From Diadema setosum (lineage: Eukaryota; Echinodermata; Echinoidea; Diadematoida; Diadematidae), in the NCBI GenBank assembly GCA_033980235.1, contig CM067079.1, forward strand, positions 30,652,647-30,716,646: a stretch of 64,000 bases of DNA, written 5' to 3'. Shown one piece after another: positions 59,129 through 64,000 of this stretch. Position 1 is the stretch's first letter; each line of letters starts with the position of its first letter. A model generated the notes under the pieces. That model had not been told where the DNA came from, did no database searches, and saw nothing but the letters and a program-made list of their open reading frames with translations. Made by a program: the position numbers and the translations under genes.

Positions 59129-61612
59129 CTGCCCCCCCAAGGAAAAACGCAGTATCTACATCCAGCTCCATTTCTAAACAACCGAGATATTCACCATTTT
59201 ATATTTTTGCCAAAGCCCCTGGAAAATATACACTTTTGAAAAATTCCTTCATTGTGGAATTTTAGTCTATCTAGCTACCAATTTTCCTGGAAAATATCAT
59301 TTTGTGCTTTTGTTTTGTTTTTCAGTTATTGATGAAAATGTAGATACTTTGGGGAAACCCCACGCAATTGACTGATTTCCCCAAGGAAAAACGCAGTATC
59401 TACAATGGAACGAATTTCCCCAAGGAAAAACGCAGTATCTACAGCGGAATGACTAGGATTAATCTTCTGCCATAATTATGTATGCATGTATACATCATTG
59501 TTCAAGTATTCTCTGGCCCTGGGGGATGCATCCTCCACCCCCCCCCCCCATTTATGCCCTGATTACAGAGCAGGCTTCATAAGATTATTAAATAACAGAT
59601 CGTTCTTGGAACGTTTTGCTTAAAAGTGTATCCCAGACCAATCTTGCTGTAGGGCCTAGGCCTAACGTTACATCGATACGTGTTTAATATGAAGCTTGCC
59701 AGGGCTGTAATGTGATGCTACATGGCCTAGCCGCTAACTAGCATCTAGAATACTAGATCTAGATCTGTACAGTCTAGGTTACAGTCTGTCTAGACCAAAA
59801 TAAATCTAAATCGAATGTCTGGACCTAGATCGATCTAGACTAGGTCTAGTTTTTATATCGTTTTTTCTAGGCTGGCTACGTAGCAGGCTACACGAGTCTA
59901 CCGCCTCAGGCTATACATGCACGATGCTCACAGAAAAAAAAGAAATAGCCTAACGTTAGAACTGCAGAAGGTTTAAGCCCTACACGAGCCAGGACTCTTT
60001 GATTAGAAAAAAAATACATCTAGAACCGGTCTAGAATGAAGTGACATCCGCTCTCTATAGGCCTATTCCTTCTGGATTGAACCTAAGTTTAACGTCATGT
60101 AAATTTGTAATGTAACTTTTTTTACTTGTAAGTTATGTAGCATGCAGCATGGGATCATGCATGCATTGTACGCAACCCAGTCTCACTAGGGTCTAGATCC
60201 GATAAGAATTAAAATACAACTTATTCTTAACTGTCTCTATTTTGCCCATTTACCGTGGGTAGGCCTACCTATTTTTCACATGGACCCTAATCTATTGTCA
60301 ACTATGTAATTTTAAGACAGTATGGTATGGAGTAGATAATTGAACATTGACACTTCACTAGACTTAGGATTCTAAAAAGTGGTTGAGTTTTAGACTTCTT
60401 ACTACAGGCCTGCCCTAGAGTAGGCCCTAGGCCTATTCAAGTCCTACACTAGATCTTTCTTTAGACTTTCGGAATACGGACCCTGAAAGTTCTGATTAAC
60501 GTTAAGTCTAACATTAGAAAAGAGACGCAAGACTCAAACGTTACTGTCTAGACAAGTCCAAAAGACTTAGGCCCAGACTTAGATCTAAGGGAGGGTGTAA
60601 CATGTTACATAACCTGACGTTTATCCGATACAACACAAATAGATCTAGGCTAACCGTTATTGCCTTTCGACTAAACTTTCGGATTCGGAGCCTGAGGTAT
60701 TTTGACAAGGGTCTAGGCCTAACAAAGTTACTTCACAACAAGTTAATATTGAAATAGTACGGATAATGTTCATCATTGAGGTAGAATATGAAAGAATAAA
60801 GCTGATCGTTTATCACACGAAGAGAAGTAAACACAAATGTATGCATTTGTGTTTACCTCGCTTCGTGTGACAAACATGCATTTGTGTTTACTTCGCTTCG
60901 TGTGACAAACAATCAGCTTCATTCTTTCAATATTGAAATAGTTTTGAATAACTTACTCATTATCTGCAGATAAATTTTCCTTGAGGGCTAGGCTCACGAG
61001 TAATTTTCCCCACGACAACATTTTGTTTTATTCCAAGTACACACTCCCACTGTATGCTGACTAGCCGGGCCCTGTGCTGACTGCATGCTGCACAGCATCA
61101 GTGCAGCTCTAGCTGCAAGCTAGCTGTCAGTGTTGTGTTGTATTGTTTAATGTGCACTCGGTTAGTCTTAATCACACACTGTGTTTTATATTAGGATCAC
61201 GATCTCATCAAAATATTTACTAATCAGTATTGTTTCGGTTAGATATTTTGAACATTATGTCTTATTATTGAGCAAGTATATCTAAAGAAAGTAATTTACG
61301 TTCAAATTACAGAACAACCAGCAAAGAATTCACATATATAAATAACAGTGTCTGGTAATTAAGACTAGCTTTGTAGATACTGCGTTTTTCCTTGGGGAAA
61401 TATTCATCATGTAGATACTGCGTTTTTCCTTGGGGAAAGTGCAAGTTAAGTGTAGATACTGCGTTTGGCAGTTACGGAAAAGTGGCTTTCTAAACATTTT
61501 TTCAAAAATCTGAATATGTCATATGAAGAAGGATTGCCCACTGACTATATTTATGCAAAAAAGTGAAAATCGCCAAAAATGTTAGATACTGCGTTTTTCC
61601 TTGGGGGGGCAG
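59129..61612. mobile_element. 2.48-kb element with TAGATACTGCGTTTTTCC arrays, ACTT target duplication
   Basis: The ends are CTGCCCCCCCAAGGAAAAAC and its complement, flanked by ACTT at 59125-59128 and 61613-61616. The motif TAGATACTGCGTTTTTCC (with CTTGGGG) occurs three times in inverted form near the left end (59137, 59385 and 59421) and about four times near the right end (61375, 61416, 61452 partial and 61583). The interior is rich in CTAGATCTAG-type words (59.74-59.85 kb), has a complex palindrome (60790-60929) and shows no transposase ORF. Superfamily unresolved. Confidence 0.8.
60790..60929. repeat. Inverted repeat with one arm partly duplicated
   Basis: The left arm (GAAAGAATAAAGCTGATCG... 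then CACACGAAGAGAAGTAAACA) is followed by its complement twice, first truncated and then complete to CAGCTTCATTCTTTC. Direct copies of AATATTGAAATAGT at 60745-60758 and 60929-60942 flank it. Confidence 0.8.
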
Positions 61613-61616
61613 ACTT

Positions 61617-62345
61617 GTGTACCTATATGTGAGCAAATCTTTTAGATGTAAAAAGTTCACAAAAATTTTATTTGGGCAATGGGCAGAAAGGATTTTGCAG
61701 GATTTCAAAATTACCTCTCAACATGATTTTTACCATGAAATTGCTTTGAGGGATGTAGAGGTCACGTTTGTGGTACACAAAAGTCACTTTTTGGTTACTT
61801 GTTACTTTTGAGGAACATGGAAGTCCCTTTTGGAGTGCACGGAGGTCACTGGGATAAACGTCTATTTTTAGGTACCCTATTGGCACTTTTCAGGTGTCTC
61901 TTTTTTGGTACAAAACGTCACTTTTCAAGCACTGTCTCATTTGGGGTACTCTATTGGCACTTTTCAGGTACTGTCTTTTATAAGAGTACGAAAGGGCATT
62001 AATGTCTTTTTCAGGTAATGTCTGTTTTTAGGTACTCTATTGGCACTTTTTGGTACCGTCTTTCTTGGGGCACGAAAGGTCATTTTTTAGATACTGTCTC
62101 TTAGGTGCTCTGGCACTTTTCGGGCATTGTGTCTTTTTAGGTACACTATTGGCACTTTTTGGTACAATCTCTTTTTTGGGCACAAAAGGTCATCTTTTAG
62201 GTACTGTCTCTTTTTTAGGTACTCTCCTGGCACTTTTTAGGTACTGTCTCTTTTGGCGTAAAAAAATGTCATTTTTCAGGTACTGTCTCTTCTGGGGTAT
62301 AAAGGTCACTTTTCAGGTACTCCCCTAATTAGGCACTCTATTGGC
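61617..62345. repeat. Subtelomeric degenerate tandem repeat
   Basis: GGCACTTTTCAGGTACTGTC and variants recur about eight to ten times with irregular spacing near 60-70 bp, alternating with GGTACTCTATTGGCAC and AAAGGTCACTTTT-like words. ORFs here (61563-61811 and 62050-62328) are shadows of the repeat. It lies directly inside the telomeric repeats. Confidence 0.75.
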
Positions 62346-62377
62346 AGTGTATCTATTATCCAGTGTAATTTTGATCA

Positions 62378-63036
62378 GGGTTAGGGTTTAGGGTTAGGGT
62401 AATGGCTAGGTTACAAATAAAAAAGGACCTCCGTAACCACCAAAAGTTTAGGGTTTAGGGTTAGGTTTAGGGGTTAGGTTTAGGGGTTAGGGTTAGGGTT
62501 AGGGTTAGGGTTAAGTTGGGTTAGGGTAAGGGTTAGGATTAGGTTTAGAGTTTAGGGGTTAGAGTTAGGGTTAGAGTTAGGGGTTAGGGTTAGGGGTTGG
62601 GTTAGGGTTAGGGTTGAGGTTAGGGTTAGGGTTTGGGTTAGGGTTAGGGTGAGGGTTAGGGTTAGGGGTTAGGGTTAGGGGTTGGGTTAGGGTTAGGGTG
62701 AGGGTTGGGGTTAGGGTTGGGGTTAGGGTTGGGGTTAGGGTTTGGGGTTAGGGTTGGGGTTAGGGTTAGGGTTAGGGTTAGGGTTAGGGTTAGGGTTAGG
62801 GTTAGGGTTAGGGTTTAGGGTTTAGGGTTTAGGGTTTAGGGTTAGGGGTTAGGGTTAGGGTTAGGGTTAGGGTTAGGGTTAGGGTTAGGGTTTAGGGTTT
62901 AGGGTTTAGGGTTTAGGGTTAGGGGTTGGGTTAGGGTTAGGGTTAGGGTTAGGGTTAGGGTTAGGGTTAGGGTTAGGGTTAGGGTTAGGGTTAGGGTTTA
63001 GGGGTTAGGGTTAGGGTTAGGGTTAGGGTTAGTGGG
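62378..63036 (+). repeat. Proximal telomere with variant repeats
   Basis: TTAGGG mixed with TTTAGGG, TTAGGGG, TTGGGG and single irregular units. Homogeneous variant blocks exist: TTTAGGG around 62810-62842 and 62888-62916, and alternating TTGGGG/TTAGGG around 62705-62762. Such variant patterns arise because proximal telomere DNA is no longer renewed by telomerase. Confidence 0.9.
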
Positions 63037-64000
63037 TTAGGGTTAGGGTTAGGGTTAGGGTTAGGGTTAGGGTTAGGGTTAGGGTTAGGGTTAGGGTTAG
63101 GGTTAGGGTTAGGGTTAGGGTTAGGGTTAGGGTTAGGGTTAGGGTTAGGGTTAGGGTTAGGGTTAGGGTTAGGGTTAGGGTTAGGGTTAGGGTTAGGGTT
63201 AGGGTTAGGGTTAGGGTTAGGGTTAGGGTTAGGGTTAGGGTTAGGGTTAGGGTTAGGGTTAGGGTTAGGGTTAGGGTTAGGGTTAGGGTTAGGGTTAGGG
63301 TTAGGGTTAGGGTTAGGGTTAGGGTTAGGGTTAGGGTTAGGGTTAGGGTTAGGGTTAGGGTTAGGGTTAGGGTTAGGGTTAGGGTTAGGGTTAGGGTTAG
63401 GGTTAGGGTTAGGGTTAGGGTTAGGGTTAGGGTTAGGGTTAGGGTTAGGGTTAGGGTTAGGGTTAGGGTTAGGGTTAGGGTTAGGGTTAGGGTTAGGGTT
63501 AGGGTTAGGGTTAGGGTTAGGGTTAGGGTTAGGGTTAGGGTTAGGGTTAGGGTTAGGGTTAGGGTTAGGGTTAGGGTTAGGGTTAGGGTTAGGGTTAGGG
63601 TTAGGGTTAGGGTTAGGGTTAGGGTTAGGGTTAGGGTTAGGGTTAGGGTTAGGGTTAGGGTTAGGGTTAGGGTTAGGGTTAGGGTTAGGGTTAGGGTTAG
63701 GGTTAGGGTTAGGGTTAGGGTTAGGGTTAGGGTTAGGGTTAGGGTTAGGGTTAGGGTTAGGGTTAGGGTTAGGGTTAGGGTTAGGGTTAGGGTTAGGGTT
63801 AGGGTTAGGGTTAGGGTTAGGGTTAGGGTTAGGGTTAGGGTTAGGGTTAGGGTTAGGGTTAGGGTTAGGGTTAGGGTTAGGGTTAGGGTTAGGGTTAGGG
63901 TTAGGGTTAGGGTTAGGGTTAGGGTTAGGGTTAGGGTTAGGGTTAGGGTTAGGGTTAGGGTTAGGGTTAGGGTTAGGGTTAGGGTTAGGGTTAGGGTTAG
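63037..64000 (+). repeat. Uniform (TTAGGG)n telomere
   Basis: About 160 TTAGGG units without an evident variant, continuing to the window edge. The G-rich strand runs 5'->3' toward the right end, as expected for a right-hand chromosome terminus. Confidence 0.97.

Overview
This is an AT-rich, intron-dominated animal sequence that runs into a chromosome end. The right end is a long (TTAGGG)n array in the orientation expected for a right-hand telomere. Telomere type, base composition, very high density of small DNA transposons and recurrent TAGGCCTAC-type motifs suggest a marine deuterostome, most likely an echinoderm such as a sea urchin. That assignment is an inference; no database search was possible.

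The only protein-coding gene I can support is a glypican (heparan-sulfate proteoglycan) of the GPC3/GPC5 (dally-type) clade on the + strand. Six coding exons fit together in phase at 5241-5399, 36115-36812, 37480-37733, 44806-44935, 49942-50110 and 52405-52640. Together they give 548 residues plus a stop. The signal-peptide exon lies upstream of the window or was not recognised. The recovered part has 13 of the family's 14 conserved cysteines, a glycosaminoglycan region with seven Ser-Gly pairs, and a hydrophobic C-terminal GPI signal. A long 3' UTR probably runs to about 57.7 kb, so the gene ends about 5 kb before the telomeric repeats.

The introns are packed with mobile elements. Examples are TTAA-flanked foldback MITEs, elements with long terminal inverted repeats and arrays of short subterminal motifs, and a nested cluster at 22.7-29.2 kb. 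That cluster includes a Helitron/Helentron-like insertion whose empty site can be read from the other arm of the MITE it hit.

The most unusual structure is the intron 6 minisatellite (50089-51480). About 26 tandem units of 51-53 bp each appear to copy the last 22 bases of coding exon 6 plus its 5' splice site, giving an array of candidate splice donors. Using a distal donor would remove the GPI signal and give a secreted glypican.

From 57.7 kb to the end there are a 249-bp-family MITE, a 2.5-kb element with repeated TAGATACTGCGTTTTTCC motifs and an ACTT target duplication, a degenerate subtelomeric tandem repeat, variant telomeric repeats and then uniform TTAGGG.
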